Of a DNA stretch of 45,171 bases, positions 1-9,902 are shown piece by piece. The first letter of the stretch is position 1. Each line of letters starts with the position of its first letter. The position numbers were made by a program, and so were the translations under genes. Source of the DNA: Saprolegnia diclina VS20 (taxonomy: Eukaryota; Oomycota; Saprolegniomycetes; Saprolegniales; Saprolegniaceae); assembly GCF_000281045.1 (NCBI RefSeq), contig NW_008246195.1, positions 59,892 to 105,062 on the forward strand. Direction: 5' to 3'. The notes below the pieces were generated by a model. It did not search any database. It had not been told where the DNA came from and was given only the letters and a program-made list of their open reading frames with translations.

Positions 1-669
1 ATCTCGGCGGGGACATCGACGGCGTCGTCATCAACGGGCGGCGCCATCGGTCTCACGGCAGGCAGCGGCAAGGCGGTCGGCGGCGCCATCACGCTCGCGG
101 GCGGGGCGGCAACGCCGTCTGGTGCCGGTGGTGCTGTGACGCTACAAGCTGGCGCGGGTGCGACGCAAGGAAGTGTTCGTGTGCTCGACGCCTCGAGCAA
201 CGCACTGCTCACGATCAGCGCTTCGGTCTTCACGGGCACAAGTGCGTCCATGAGTCTGTCGAGTACGTCAACGATGGCGTTGACAGCGTCCACATCGGTC
301 ACGATCACGGGCACGTCGACTGTCGTTGCTGGCGGGCACTTGCACGTCAGTGCCAACGACTTCCTCGTGACATCCAACGGCGCGAATCAAGTGTTTGTCG
401 TCACAGCGGCCTCGGGCGCCGTGAGCATTGCGGGCGACATTACGCTCTCGAGCAACGTGGCGCAGATCATGCACTCGGGCTCGACATCGCTCACGATCAC
501 CTCGCCCAGTGTCATTTTCACGGGCGGGTCTGTTGTGCTGGACGGCAGCGCGAGCACACCCGTGTCGTCGACGCCGTGCGCCAAAGGTACCATCCAGTTT
601 GATGCGTCGTACGTCTACATTTGCTCGTCGACCGACACGTGGCGCAAGGCGGCGCTCGCGCCCATCTAA
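1..669 (+). CDS. 3' end of a large Gly/Ser/Thr-rich repetitive surface-type protein
   Basis: Reading frame 1 is open from the first base of the window to the TAA at 667-669, so only the C-terminal ~222 residues are present and the start lies outside. The first ~60 residues are Gly/Ala/Ser/Thr-rich with irregular GGAIxLxxG-type repeats. They are followed by a Ser/Thr-rich stretch of short beta-type repeats (LTISASVF, MSLSSTSTMALTAS, VTITGTSTVV). The last ~30 residues form a compact module with two Cys (PCAKGTIQFD...YVYICSSTDTWRKAAL) that recalls the small C-terminal domains of phage tail-fibre-like and adhesin-like proteins. Composition suggests an extracellular, probably O-glycosylated beta-solenoid or fibre protein. 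No membrane anchor is seen at the C-terminus. No intron is needed in the visible part. That it is coding is fairly sure; the function is inference. Confidence 0.75.
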   Translation: MSAGTSTASSSTGGAIGLTAGSGKAVGGAITLAGGAATPSGAGGAVTLQAGAGATQGSVRVLDASSNALLTISASVFTGTSASMSLSSTSTMALTASTSVTITGTSTVVAGGHLHVSANDFLVTSNGANQVFVVTAASGAVSIAGDITLSSNVAQIMHSGSTSLTITSPSVIFTGGSVVLDGSASTPVSSTPCAKGTIQFDASYVYICSSTDTWRKAALAPI

Positions 670-895
670 CTCTTTTATATTTGCATATCCAAACAACAAC
701 AACAATACATGTATTTCATTTCCTTCCTTGTGTACAAAAAGGGACGTTGAGAAAGAGACCAAGACTCTGCGTGGCTGAAGCATACACTTGGAGGGTGTCG
801 AGGACGCCTCCTCAGACAGGCGTACCCAAATGCGATCGGTGTTGAACAGCGTAACGAGATATGCAGAGATTCAATGGTTGTCCTGGACGGCAAAC

Positions 896-2924
896 TTAGA
901 TCATGGTGAGGAACTGCTCGAGCTGGCGCTTGAGTTCGACCGAGTCGGCGTGGTCAGGGTATACTTGGAGTGCCTTGGTCACCTTGGTGTACGCGTCCTG
1001 GAAATCGCCGACCTTGTACGCGAGCAGTGCTACGCCCACCAGTAGGGTTGCATACGCACACACCGACAAGCCAGCACCTCGGTTGTAACTCGGTTCAAAC
1101 ATAAAGTTGGCCAAATTGTCGGCCAGCTGAAAGTTGGCCCGCGCCTGCTCGACGTTGCCTTTGCGCAGCTCGAGCACCTGCACTGGGTCGTCAAACGATA
1201 GCAATGTATAGAGACAGACCCCAAGGTTGTTGTACGACTCGGCGTGGTTGGCGTCGACGGACACGGCGATCTTGAACGCTTGGTACGCAAGTCCCAGGTC
1301 CCCAATGCCAATCGCGACCTGGCCAATGTTGTACCTAGGACCCCAATTCCATTTTGAAAACACTCTTGGAGCCGATACCAGACGTCGGCCATGTTGTCGT
1401 CCGACGCCATCGCGAGGGCGCGCTCAAAGCACGAGAGCGTCATGTCATACTACACCAGCATAGCAATAATGTGTGGCTCGTGTCCAAGCGCGCGCACCTG
1501 GGACGCGTAAAAGCAGCAAAGACCAATGTTGCACCACAGCTCCGTGTTGTTGACGTCCATTTGCAGCAGTCGGCGGTAGTAGCGCAGCGCGACCTCGGGC
1601 TAGTGCTCGGCTCTGTAGCACCCACAGATGCGCCAAGACGTACGTGGTCGTTGTAAAAGTTGTTGGACGCGAGGCACGCGATCGCCTCGATGTTGGCCGG
1701 GTCCACGTCCAGCACCTACCTCGATTGTTTTAGATTAACACCAAGATCGTATAGTACCTTTTTGTACACGGCGACGCTGCTGTCGACGTCGTTGAGCATG
1801 TCGTGGATGCGCGCCATGCCCACGAGCACGTGCACGTCGCCGGGAAACTTCTCGCTGACGCAGCGTTCAGACCGAAGCCAGAATACGAAGCGTGTACCTC
1901 GCGCGCCGGTAGTACTCGAGCGCCGTGTTGGGCTGGTCGAGCTTGAGGTACACTTTGCAGAGCTCGAGGTACGTGACGACCATTTCCTGGCTCCGGAGAC
2001 TCGACTCGAACTGCTTCTCCGCGTCGCGCAGCAGCCCGAGTTGATAGTAGCACTTGCCCAAGCGCGCCTTCCACCACCAGTCCTTGTAGTCGGCCTACAT
2101 CCAGTCGCCTAGATACGAGAGATGGCGAATCGAGCCAACGTACCGCCACGGTCGCTTCGGCCGCGAGCTCCAGCGCTTTCTTTGGGTTGTGGTCGTGGTA
2201 CAGCAAATAGTCGACGAGCGCCTTGGCGATCGGGGGGCGCGCCGCGTACCGCTTCATGTCGAGGCGGTCGGGGCTGATGAAGGCGCCGCCGTCGCCCTGG
2301 CTCTGCATCGACGCGGTGCCGAGGCGCACTTGCCGCCCGAGCGACGTCGGCGGCCGCGACGTGCCTGTGACGCATGTATCAGTCCGAGCGATGCAAAACG
2401 TAACAGTGTACCTGGGCGGGCGCCCTGCAAGGCCTGGTCCAGCGACAGGCCCGTGCCCGGGCGTGACCCAGTGCCTGGCCGTGCAAAGCCGCTGAGCGGG
2501 CGTCCGCTCGCCGACATGGGCCGGAAGCTCTGGTCGCCAGAGCTGACGTTGGCGCGCGTCATGGGCCGGCTCAGCGACGTGCCCGGTCTACGAGAACGAT
2601 AGCATTCGACGACCGCAAGGGATCGCGCACCGGGGCATGCTCGCCAGCGCATTGTCGTCGAGGAGCAGGTCCGCGGCGCCGTCCTCCTCCATCTCCGAGT
2701 CGTCAATGTACGTTTGCTGCGTCACGACGCGACATTTGAGGAGCCAGACCGCCTACGGTCCATGTCCATCACCTGCGAGGACGAGGTCATGCGCGTACTT
2801 GGTCGTACGGGTTCGTCTCGAGGATGTCGCTGCAGAGCTCGATGCTCTCTTGGAAGCGGCGCTGGCGCGCGCGGTTGAGCGCCATGTAGAACGGGTCGAC
2901 CTGCTGGAGCACGCTCGTGGCCAT
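896..2924 (-). CDS. BBS8: BBS8 / TTC8, tetratricopeptide subunit of the BBSome
   Basis: The spliced product is 510 residues, built from 12 exons with 11 introns of 42-49 nt; the exon total (1533 nt) closes in frame. Start is the ATG at 2924-2922. The first exon (MATSVLQQVDPFYMALNRAR...NPYDQ) joins AVWLLKCR across the intron at 2753-2798. Next comes the RPGT/RPMS-rich segment typical of BBS8 (about residues 80-150), then LGTASMQ, then tetratricopeptide repeats to the end, including DYKDWWWKARLGKCYYQLG, EAIACLASNNFYND and AESYNNLGVLELRKGNVEQA. It ends YPDHADSVELKRQLEQFLTMI. BBS8 is a subunit of the octameric BBSome coat that carries membrane proteins in and out of cilia, so this gene implies a flagellate stage. 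It is head-to-head with the phosphatase gene at 3147 and shares its 222-bp promoter. Confidence 0.95.
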
Positions 2925-3146
2925 CGCTCCTTGAATCCGTTCAAGATCTCGAAACGGTGGGTGCGCGAACTTGAAGTGCACTGGAATACTAGTATACCCA
3001 ATGCGTACCACATGAACGTGAAGTTCGCGAACTTGCAAGGTTTGACTCTGAGTGTCAGTTAAAATAGGGTTGAAAGTTCGCGCACTTGACGCGCACGAGG
3101 AGGATGCGACCAGCCAATCAACGACAGGCAGGCACACGGGACACAC
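2925..3146. promoter_or_regulatory. Divergent promoter of BBS8 and the histidine phosphatase, with a repeated palindrome
   Basis: This 222-bp intergenic stretch separates two divergently transcribed start codons. It contains a perfect 14-bp palindrome, AAGTTCGCGAACTT, at 3021-3034, and a near copy, AAGTTCGCGCACTT, at 3074-3087. A third, shorter copy (GTGCGCGAACTT, which reads AAGTTCGCGCAC on the minus strand) lies at 2962-2973. The perfect palindrome also occurs at 43798-43811. The core TTCGCGCA resembles E2F-type sites, but the binding factor is unknown. Confidence 0.55.
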
Positions 3147-3931
3147 ATGCAAGCGAGCGAGCTCTGGTTCGTGCGCCACGGGCAGACCGACTGGAACGTG
3201 GATCAACGTCTGCAGGGACATGAGGACGTCCCGCTCAACGAGGCTGGGCGTCAGCAGGCTGCGGCCGCCGCCACGTACCTCCAGGGACTGCATGCGACGG
3301 CTCGGTTCGACGCGATCGTCTCGAGGTAGCCCGCGACGCAAGCCATGGTGCGCTGCCACTGTCGAGTAGTGATCTCTCTCGCGCGCTGGCGACGGCCGAG
3401 GCCATTCGCGGGGCGCTTGGCATCACGGCCATTGAAACGGACGCAGGCCTGCGCGAGCACGCGCTCGGGTCGCTTCAAGGCCACGTCGTGAGGGCCATGC
3501 CACCGCACCTGCGCCGCGAGTACGACAACCTGCGCACCAACCCAGGTATTCTTGTGATGATAGCACCGAAGTCCAAACTACCGTTTAGACTATAAAAGCC
3601 CAGGCGGTGGCGAGTCGTCGCGCCAGATGTACGAGCGCGTCGTCCGTACGCTCGATTCGCTTCCGCAGCGGTACCCTGGTCAGCGAGTGCTCGTGACGAC
3701 GCATGGTGGGTGGCTCTTCCACGCACACCGCTACCTCCTCCAGCTCAGCATCGACCGCAGCCAGGATGCGATTCCCAACGCGTGCATTTGCATCGTGCGC
3801 TTCGAGCCATCGACGCGGGCGTACACCATGAAGCCATCTCTAATCGCTTGCTAACGATGCCTGTTTGTAGATGGAGCATACAAGCATGGGGCGTCACCGA
3901 TCACTTGAAGCAAGCAGGCTGCAACGGCTAG
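3147..3931 (+). CDS. Histidine phosphatase (phosphoglycerate-mutase-like), copy 1
   Basis: The product is 210 residues from four exons with introns of 44, 58 and 50 nt; the exon total of 633 nt closes in frame. It belongs to branch 1 of the histidine phosphatase (RHG) superfamily. The N-terminal motif FVRHGQTDWN carries the phosphorylated His11 with Arg10. SDLSRA supplies a second phosphate-binding Arg (about residue 64), LREHALG a likely acid (about residue 89), and TTHGGW the second catalytic His (about 152). The first intron splits the codon just after AIVS, exactly where the paralogue at 14417-15125 is split, so the two genes share ancestry. The last exon (WSIQAWGVTDH...) is short and less certain. 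Substrate cannot be told from sequence: cofactor-dependent mutase, fructose-2,6-bisphosphatase-like or a general phosphatase are all possible. Confidence 0.9.
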
Positions 3932-4361
3932 TCAAGATCGTGTCACCTTAGTTGGTGTACGTTGAAGCATCCACCCATAGTACACATGTGCGTACACCTA
4001 CTACTAGCCTAGTCGAGATCCATCTCCTCATGGCGTCTCTGGAAGCTCGTGCCACGGCGAATAGCCGCCACGTAATCTCATTTGCGTGCGATTAGCCTTA
4101 GTCATGTAGTTAGTCGAAACAGAGCTCCTCGAATCCACCATGCATCGCAGCCGCATGTCCTCAGCATGTACGAGACTTGCACTCGACTACAAGACTATAC
4201 GAGTCTACTACAGTAGGAAGAGGAATGAACGATGGCGCGCCGTCTCCTAATCCTATGCTGCATGAATCCGGCATCGATACACTGTTTTTACACTGTAAAC
4301 AAAACAGTGTTTTCCTCCATGCTACAGTACCCACAGTTTTGTTTTTAAATTATACCAAGCG
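3932..4361. other. Intergenic, no gene seen
   Basis: This 430-bp stretch lies between two convergent genes (phosphatase and SEL1L). I see no supported coding region. A small AT-rich inverted repeat built on ACTGTTTT/AAAACAGT lies near 4280-4315 and could contribute to transcript ends, but this is weak. Confidence 0.5.
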
Positions 4362-6567
4362 CTACCAGAGCGTCGACCACCACGACGCAATGTCGTGTAG
4401 CAGAGACCAGGCGTCGAGCGCGAGGCCCGGCGCGACGCACGGCGCGTGGTGCGGGAAGGCAAATGCCCGGCACCTGGCAAACGCGCCGCGTGCTGCCTGC
4501 CAATCGGCGGCCGCCAAATGTAGCCAGCCCGCGTGGTAGAGCGCTTCGGCGTCACCGGAGGCGGCTTGGTAGTACTGCAGCGCTTGGGAGGCATTTGGGG
4601 CGCAGAGGTCGGCCCAGCCCGCCTCGTGGCACTGCCCGAGCTGTCGCAGCGCCTCACTGTCGTTGTGCATCAGCGCAGCGTGCTCGTACAAGCGCAGCGC
4701 GGTTTCGAGCGGGCGAGGGACCCACGCATCCCCGAGCTGCTTTTCGAGCTGGAAGGCAGCGTTGACCATCGCGTCAACATGCCCGAGCTGCGCGAGGAGG
4801 AGGTGTTCGACCAGCGCGCGCGTCTTGTCGCCCGCAACGAACGACTCGATCGCGTGGCGCACCGAGAAGCCTGGCAAGTCCCGGCGCAGTGCCACCTAGA
4901 AACTGTAAACATGTGTACCGTGTATCGGAGCCTACCGCGCGAAAGTGACGCAGCGCGCTCTCGCACGAGGGCTGGACGCCAGTGCCTTGGTAGTACAAGA
5001 CGCCGACGTTGAAGAGCGACTGGCGCGACGGCGCCATGACACTCGCGGCCAGAAAGTGCTCAAACGCCCGGGTTACGTTCCGGGGCACGCCAACGCCATC
5101 GAGGTACGCGGCGCCGAGGTACTGGTGCGCCTCAAAGTACTCGAGGTCGATCGCAGCCTCGAAATGCCCCACCGCGCGGGTCGCGTTCCGGGGCACGAGC
5201 GCGTCGCCGTTCCAGTAGACCACGCCAAGCCCGTGCTGGGCAAACCCGAGCTCGGCCGCCTGCGTAAACAAGTCGACGGCCGCCGAGCTGTTCTTGGCCA
5301 CGCCGAGGCCGTGCGCGTGCATGAGCCCCAGGTTCGCGAGCGCATGCGGAATACCGCCGGCCGCGGCGCGCTCAAAGAACGGACGAGCCGCTGCCGCGTC
5401 TGCCGGGACGTTGGCGTCACCGAAAAAGTGCATTTCGCCAAGGCGGTGCGCGGCCTCGGCCGAGAGGTACGCATCGCCACTACTCGACATCGTTTAGTTA
5501 GTCGATTTCACTCGCCAGACGACGAGTGTACCCGTGGGCGAGCGACTGGTAGTAGTCGAGGGCCTCGAGGCCGTTCTCGGGCACCTCGCCAAAGTACTCG
5601 TTGGTCTGGCTTCCTTGCATCCACCGCTGCGAGAGGCGCGTGCTGCCCTCCATGGGCTCTGTATATCAAGTAAGCTCCACGATGCACACGATAGATGCGT
5701 ACCGGGCTCGACGCCGTCGGCCAAATCGCGCACGCTCTCTTCGGCGCTCGTGTAGTAGAGCGAGACGACGTGGTCGCAAAGCGCCTCATCGTTGTGCTCA
5801 GTCGCCCACTGCTGCGTCCAGAGACGCTCGGCGAGTACCATGCGCGCGACATAGTCATCCGGCGCATGCAGGCGGATCGCAGCTTCGGCGGCGTCGACCG
5901 CCGGCGAGTCCGTCCCGTTGAACGCCAGTGCCAAGAGCGCGTGCAGTACCTGCGTCGAGGCGAGGATCGCTGCTTGCGCCAGAAAGCCATGGACGCGCTC
6001 GAGCGACGTCAATGGATGCGCCTTGACGTTGGGCTCCAGCAAGAGATATTGCGCAATTTGCGCGTACGCGACTGCCGGCTCGACCTCGGTGGTGGCGACC
6101 GCGACCCACGATTCGAAGGTGGTCGCGTCGTAGCCGTGCGAGAGAAGGTCGTCGTGGATATCGACGAAAGCGTCCGAGAGAGGTGCCGACGGGTGCGCCT
6201 TGATGTACCGGCGCTCGCTCGAAATGAGCTCCATGAGGTCTTGCAGCGACGCGTGGAGCTCGATCGTCTCGTCGGCGTCGGCGGGCGCGGCCTCCAAGAG
6301 AGCGCGAAAGTGCTCGTGAAGCGCCGTCTCCATCTCGAGCAGCGTCTCGAGCGAGATGTCGTCGGGCGCGTCAAAGATCTGCGTCGTGCGGTCGACAAAG
6401 GCGCGGACAGCGTCGATGCGACCGCCGTCCGTAGACGCCACGGCGCGGCCGGACCACGGATTGCGCGCGTCATCGTAGACCCAAGTGCGAGTTTCGCCTG
6501 CCGACGCGGCTTCGGCCGCGACGCGTTGCCACGCAAGAAGAAGGAGCACGGCCACGACTCGGACCAT
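4362..6567 (-). CDS. SEL1L/HRD3-like ER-associated degradation protein with Sel1 repeats
   Basis: The product is 689 residues from four exons with introns of 44, 52 and 40 nt (exon total 2070 nt, in frame). It starts with a signal peptide (MVRVVAVLLLLAWQRVAAEA). A helical N-terminal third precedes at least eight Sel1-type repeats, such as AAHRLGEMHFFGDA, ALANLGLMHAHGLGV, AQHGLGVVYWNGD, AHQYLGAAYLDGVGV and SLFNVGVLYYQGTGV. The segment AIESFVAGDKTRALVEHLLLAQLGHVDAMVNAAF matches the hallmark ending of SEL1L/Hrd3 (GD...AL..YLLLAELG..VAQSNAA). SEL1L/Hrd3 is the lumenal partner of the Hrd1 ubiquitin ligase and hands misfolded glycoproteins to it. Unlike animal SEL1L, no C-terminal transmembrane segment is visible; the protein ends ...HDIASWWSTLW, so it may be lumenal and held by its partner. 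Confidence 0.9.
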
Positions 6568-7100
6568 CTCGCTTGGTCGCCACGTGGAAGTGTATTTTCC
6601 TGCGCTGGCCGACTTTCGAATTTCGAAGGATATTTGCTAATCTAATAACACACAACGCAAGCCATCAGCACTGCGTTCTCAAGCACGTGCCTCGAATTGT
6701 ACACAGGATAGCAAATCAATTGCGTCGAACCCTCTGCTGTGTACCCACACGCGCAAGAAGCCGCCCAAATAAGACAATCATACTATACAAACTTGTGAGA
6801 GGCCGAGAGTGCAGCTGGGTGAAAATAGCCATCCGGATAGTAGCTCATTTGCGACATGAACAATGACGCGCATGCCATTGGCTAAAGACTAATTGCTAGA
6901 CGAGCTACAATTCTACGCCGACGTCGCTCCATCAATGCAGCCTTGACGACGGAAGCGGATGGCAGCAGCGATGATTGCACGACCAACGAGCCACCCTTGG
7001 GCGCCGGCCGTCGCGGGTGCTGCGCGACCACCAGTAGCATGTGAGCGGCGTCTACCACGAGGTTGTTATAGTATGCAGGATGGCGGAACCAACCACAGGA
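6568..7100. other. Intergenic, promoter side of SEL1L; no gene seen
   Basis: This 533-bp stretch contains the SEL1L upstream region and the 3' flank of the membrane-protein gene. Reading frames here are short and lack family features. AATTTCGAAGGATATTTG at about 6618-6635 is AT-rich and could belong to the SEL1L promoter. Confidence 0.5.
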
Positions 7101-9494
7101 TCAATGAGCCAGAAACACCATGTACTCGCATTGGTACGCGACCCACTCGGGGTGGTCGCCGTGGCGCCGGACGCCGGTACCAACATACGCGTGGTCGACC
7201 ACATTGCGCACGTCCAAATACGGCGTTTCCATAAGGAGACTCAGCGGCACGTAATAGACGGGCGCCCGGCGGTACCCACTGTCGTGGACCCAGTAGCTGG
7301 GCCCGATGGCGTCCGCCCACGCGCTCTCGGGGTGGATGGCCTGTCGACGGACGCCAACGACCCGCAGTGCAGCTTCCAACAGCGTGAGCGTCGGCGCTAG
7401 CAGCACGGACGTGCGCAGGAGCGCCATCACAGCGCCCCACAGCAGCGCCAAGAAGAGATATTCGTGCACCATTGCGAAGCCAGGCAGCGCCAGCCGCAGC
7501 TTGCAGAGCTCGGCCATCAGAAACGAGAGCAGCGAGAGCGGGAGAACGCCCAGAAGGAGCGTCGTCACAAGGTACCCGCGCGTGTGGATCGTGACGCCGG
7601 GCAGCAGGTCCATGTAGACAAGCGCAAAGAAGACCCACGCAAAGGACACGAGGCTCACGAGCGCATTGGCTCCATCCAGGTGCCCAAGGCTGTCGACGCT
7701 GCAGCTGTACGTGGCGTCGGTCGCCATCTCGTCGATCGAGGCGGCCCACGCGCAGTGTAGCTTGGCGGCGTCAATGTGCCACGCGAGAAAGCTCACGAAA
7801 CCCACAAACTTCATCGACGTCCGGTGGTGCATCCAGACAATGCTGCTAATGCTTGCGTTCGCGACGCTGTAGAGCAGCTGCGGCTCGCGCTTGGCGCTGC
7901 GCCAGAGCCAGCACAGCAGCTCTCGTAGATAGAAGCAGATGCAGACGCAGTAGTACCCATAACCAGCGAGCGAGAGCAGCGCGATGAAGTTGATGATCAT
8001 GGCCTCGTCCCCGTTCGAATACGTGACGACGATCTCCGCCTGCGTGCCCTGCGTGAGCATGTCCATGACAAACGACGGGTAGTCCGACTGCGGCGCGCGA
8101 CCGCCGACAAAGCACGCGAGAATCGCCACCGGACTCGCCGTATTGTTGGCTATCACGGTGCGTCGGACGCCGTCCGCCGAGAGGTACGTCACCTTGACGC
8201 TCGAAGTGCCCGTCCCAAGGCCAAAGCACTTCATGTCAACATACACGTCAACGAGGCCGTGCGCGACTTTGTCGATGGCAGCGACACACACGCCGCTGCG
8301 CATGTACGTGAGTGTCGTGCCGCCGCTCGCTGTTTCGTTCATGCAGACGCCAAAGCAGCCGTCGCCGACGAGGCAGAGCTCTTCGAGCGCATCGGACTTG
8401 ACGATCGGTGCGTTCATGACGGTCGCCACCAGCTGCTTGAAGAGACCGTTCCAGGCCGAGAGGTTGCCAGGCGACACGTACTCGACGTCGGCGAGCGCCG
8501 CTTGCTTCCTGGGTATGTACACAAACACGTTGGGCGCGGACGCTAGCGTAAAGGCGGCGTTGTCCAGGTACTCGGATTGGTGCTCTAGCAGTGCGTTTCC
8601 CAGAAACGCTGCGGCACTCGTGTCGACGCACGTCGCGTCGCCTGGCTGCGCCAAGCACGCAGCGACCGCAGTCGCCACGGGACTCAGTACGTTGACTTGG
8701 TTGTTGGGACTCGGCGGTCGGCCGTAAATGCGGTACGTCGCAAGTCCCGACCGCTCGCCCGAGAGCGATATGTAGCCGTCCATAAAGGTCACAGGTGTAA
8801 ACAGCAATGGGACGCCGGCCACGTGCGTTCCATCGAGGTCGAAATCGGCCGCAAGCTCGGTCGCCACGTCCACGAGGCTGCCACCTTGGGCTACGATCGT
8901 CTGTCGTCGAATGAGGCACGTCGAGAGGGATGGATACGTGGCGCTGAGATCCGCATTCGCAGCCACACCTTGCAGACAGAGCACGGCTTCGGTGACGCCC
9001 GCGAGGCGGCAGTTGTGAACCACCGGGGCCACGTACGGCGTCGGGGGCGACGTAGCTGCGACCGGCGCAGCGAGTGTGCTGCGAAGAAACGGGCCTTTGT
9101 CGATGGGCGACGCTGCCCAGACGAATTGCGACCGTGGCAACACGAGAAAGTCCAGGACGACGTTGATGTACCTGTCGGCGGCCACGGGCGACGGGAGAGG
9201 AATGCCTGCATTGGTGTAGAGCTGAGTGAGGAAGCGGCCGTTCAGCTGTGTGTTCCACTCGAGCAAAACAGTGCGCGTCGTTGCGAACGAGACGAAGCCG
9301 TAGGCCGTGATGGCCCACGTCTTGAAGGGCGAGACGATGTTCCAGAGGCAGCTCAGCGCAAAGCAGAGCGCGAGGAGCCGCGTTCGCCGCACGATGGGCA
9401 CGTGCACGAGGTGCGGCGCCACGTGAGTCGCTTCCCGCTCTTCCAAGTTGCTCACCCGCGGCGCGACCCGGATGGTCCGGCTGCCGTGGACCAT
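7101..9494 (-). CDS. Multi-pass membrane protein with a large extracytoplasmic domain, copy 1
   Basis: This is a single uninterrupted frame of 797 residues, starting at the ATG at 9494-9492 (MVHGSRTIRV). After ~40 polar residues comes a transmembrane segment (LLALCFALSCLWNIVSPF), then ~430 residues of soluble-type sequence with several Cys and N-glycosylation sequons. A C-terminal part follows with about five hydrophobic segments (INFIALLSLAGYGYYCVCICF, MKFVGFVSFLAW, VSFAWVFFALVYMDLLPG, VTTLLLGVLPLSLLSFL, EYLFLALLWGAVMALL). It ends in a cytoplasmic tail of ~100 residues. I recognise no catalytic motif. The neighbouring gene at 9903-12604 is a full-length paralogue, so this is a tandem pair of a family I would expect to be oomycete-restricted. 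A TATAAATA-like string 10-20 bp before the ATG is too close to be a normal TATA box. Confidence 0.88.
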   Translation of the reverse strand: MVHGSRTIRVAPRVSNLEEREATHVAPHLVHVPIVRRTRLLALCFALSCLWNIVSPFKTWAITAYGFVSFATTRTVLLEWNTQLNGRFLTQLYTNAGIPLPSPVAADRYINVVLDFLVLPRSQFVWAASPIDKGPFLRSTLAAPVAATSPPTPYVAPVVHNCRLAGVTEAVLCLQGVAANADLSATYPSLSTCLIRRQTIVAQGGSLVDVATELAADFDLDGTHVAGVPLLFTPVTFMDGYISLSGERSGLATYRIYGRPPSPNNQVNVLSPVATAVAACLAQPGDATCVDTSAAAFLGNALLEHQSEYLDNAAFTLASAPNVFVYIPRKQAALADVEYVSPGNLSAWNGLFKQLVATVMNAPIVKSDALEELCLVGDGCFGVCMNETASGGTTLTYMRSGVCVAAIDKVAHGLVDVYVDMKCFGLGTGTSSVKVTYLSADGVRRTVIANNTASPVAILACFVGGRAPQSDYPSFVMDMLTQGTQAEIVVTYSNGDEAMIINFIALLSLAGYGYYCVCICFYLRELLCWLWRSAKREPQLLYSVANASISSIVWMHHRTSMKFVGFVSFLAWHIDAAKLHCAWAASIDEMATDATYSCSVDSLGHLDGANALVSLVSFAWVFFALVYMDLLPGVTIHTRGYLVTTLLLGVLPLSLLSFLMAELCKLRLALPGFAMVHEYLFLALLWGAVMALLRTSVLLAPTLTLLEAALRVVGVRRQAIHPESAWADAIGPSYWVHDSGYRRAPVYYVPLSLLMETPYLDVRNVVDHAYVGTGVRRHGDHPEWVAYQCEYMVFLAH

Positions 9495-9902
9495 CGCGAC
9501 GATTATATTTATAGGTCGAGCGGACCAGATCTGATATCTCTTGCTAGCTATTCGTGGACGTCCGATCCAAATCCACTGCGGACGCCAGCACTTTATCGAG
9601 ACGTTGTGCAAGCGACACGCAGGGGTTGTGTCTTCTAGCAGCACGGTACTAGGCCCACGCAGTGAGGCTGGCCAAGCCCAGACAAAATTTCGGTGTTGAG
9701 CCACCATTCTGGGCCAAGCCGTTGTCTTAAAACACGCCACATGCATGGCGGTTCACGCGTGCGACATGACGAGTTGTGTTGTTGGTCTATCGCATCTGTC
9801 GGCAAAAAGAGAGAGCACAGACCGAGTGTGGGACGCGACTTGGAGCTAGTATCAATCGGCGTGGTATGTAATTCAATGTAAAATGCAACTATCGACGCTA
9901 GA
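9495..9902. other. Intergenic between the two membrane-protein paralogues
   Basis: This 408-bp stretch separates two tandem minus-strand paralogues. Longer upstream Met codons in frame with the 7101 gene exist near 9730-9746, but the sequence between them and 9494 is not protein-like, so I treat this as promoter and 3' flank. Confidence 0.5.

Noticed and set aside
9504-9514. TATAAATA string as a TATA box for the membrane-protein gene
   Set aside because: It ends only ~10 nt before the start codon, too close for a normal TATA box; oomycete promoters usually rely on Inr/FPR.
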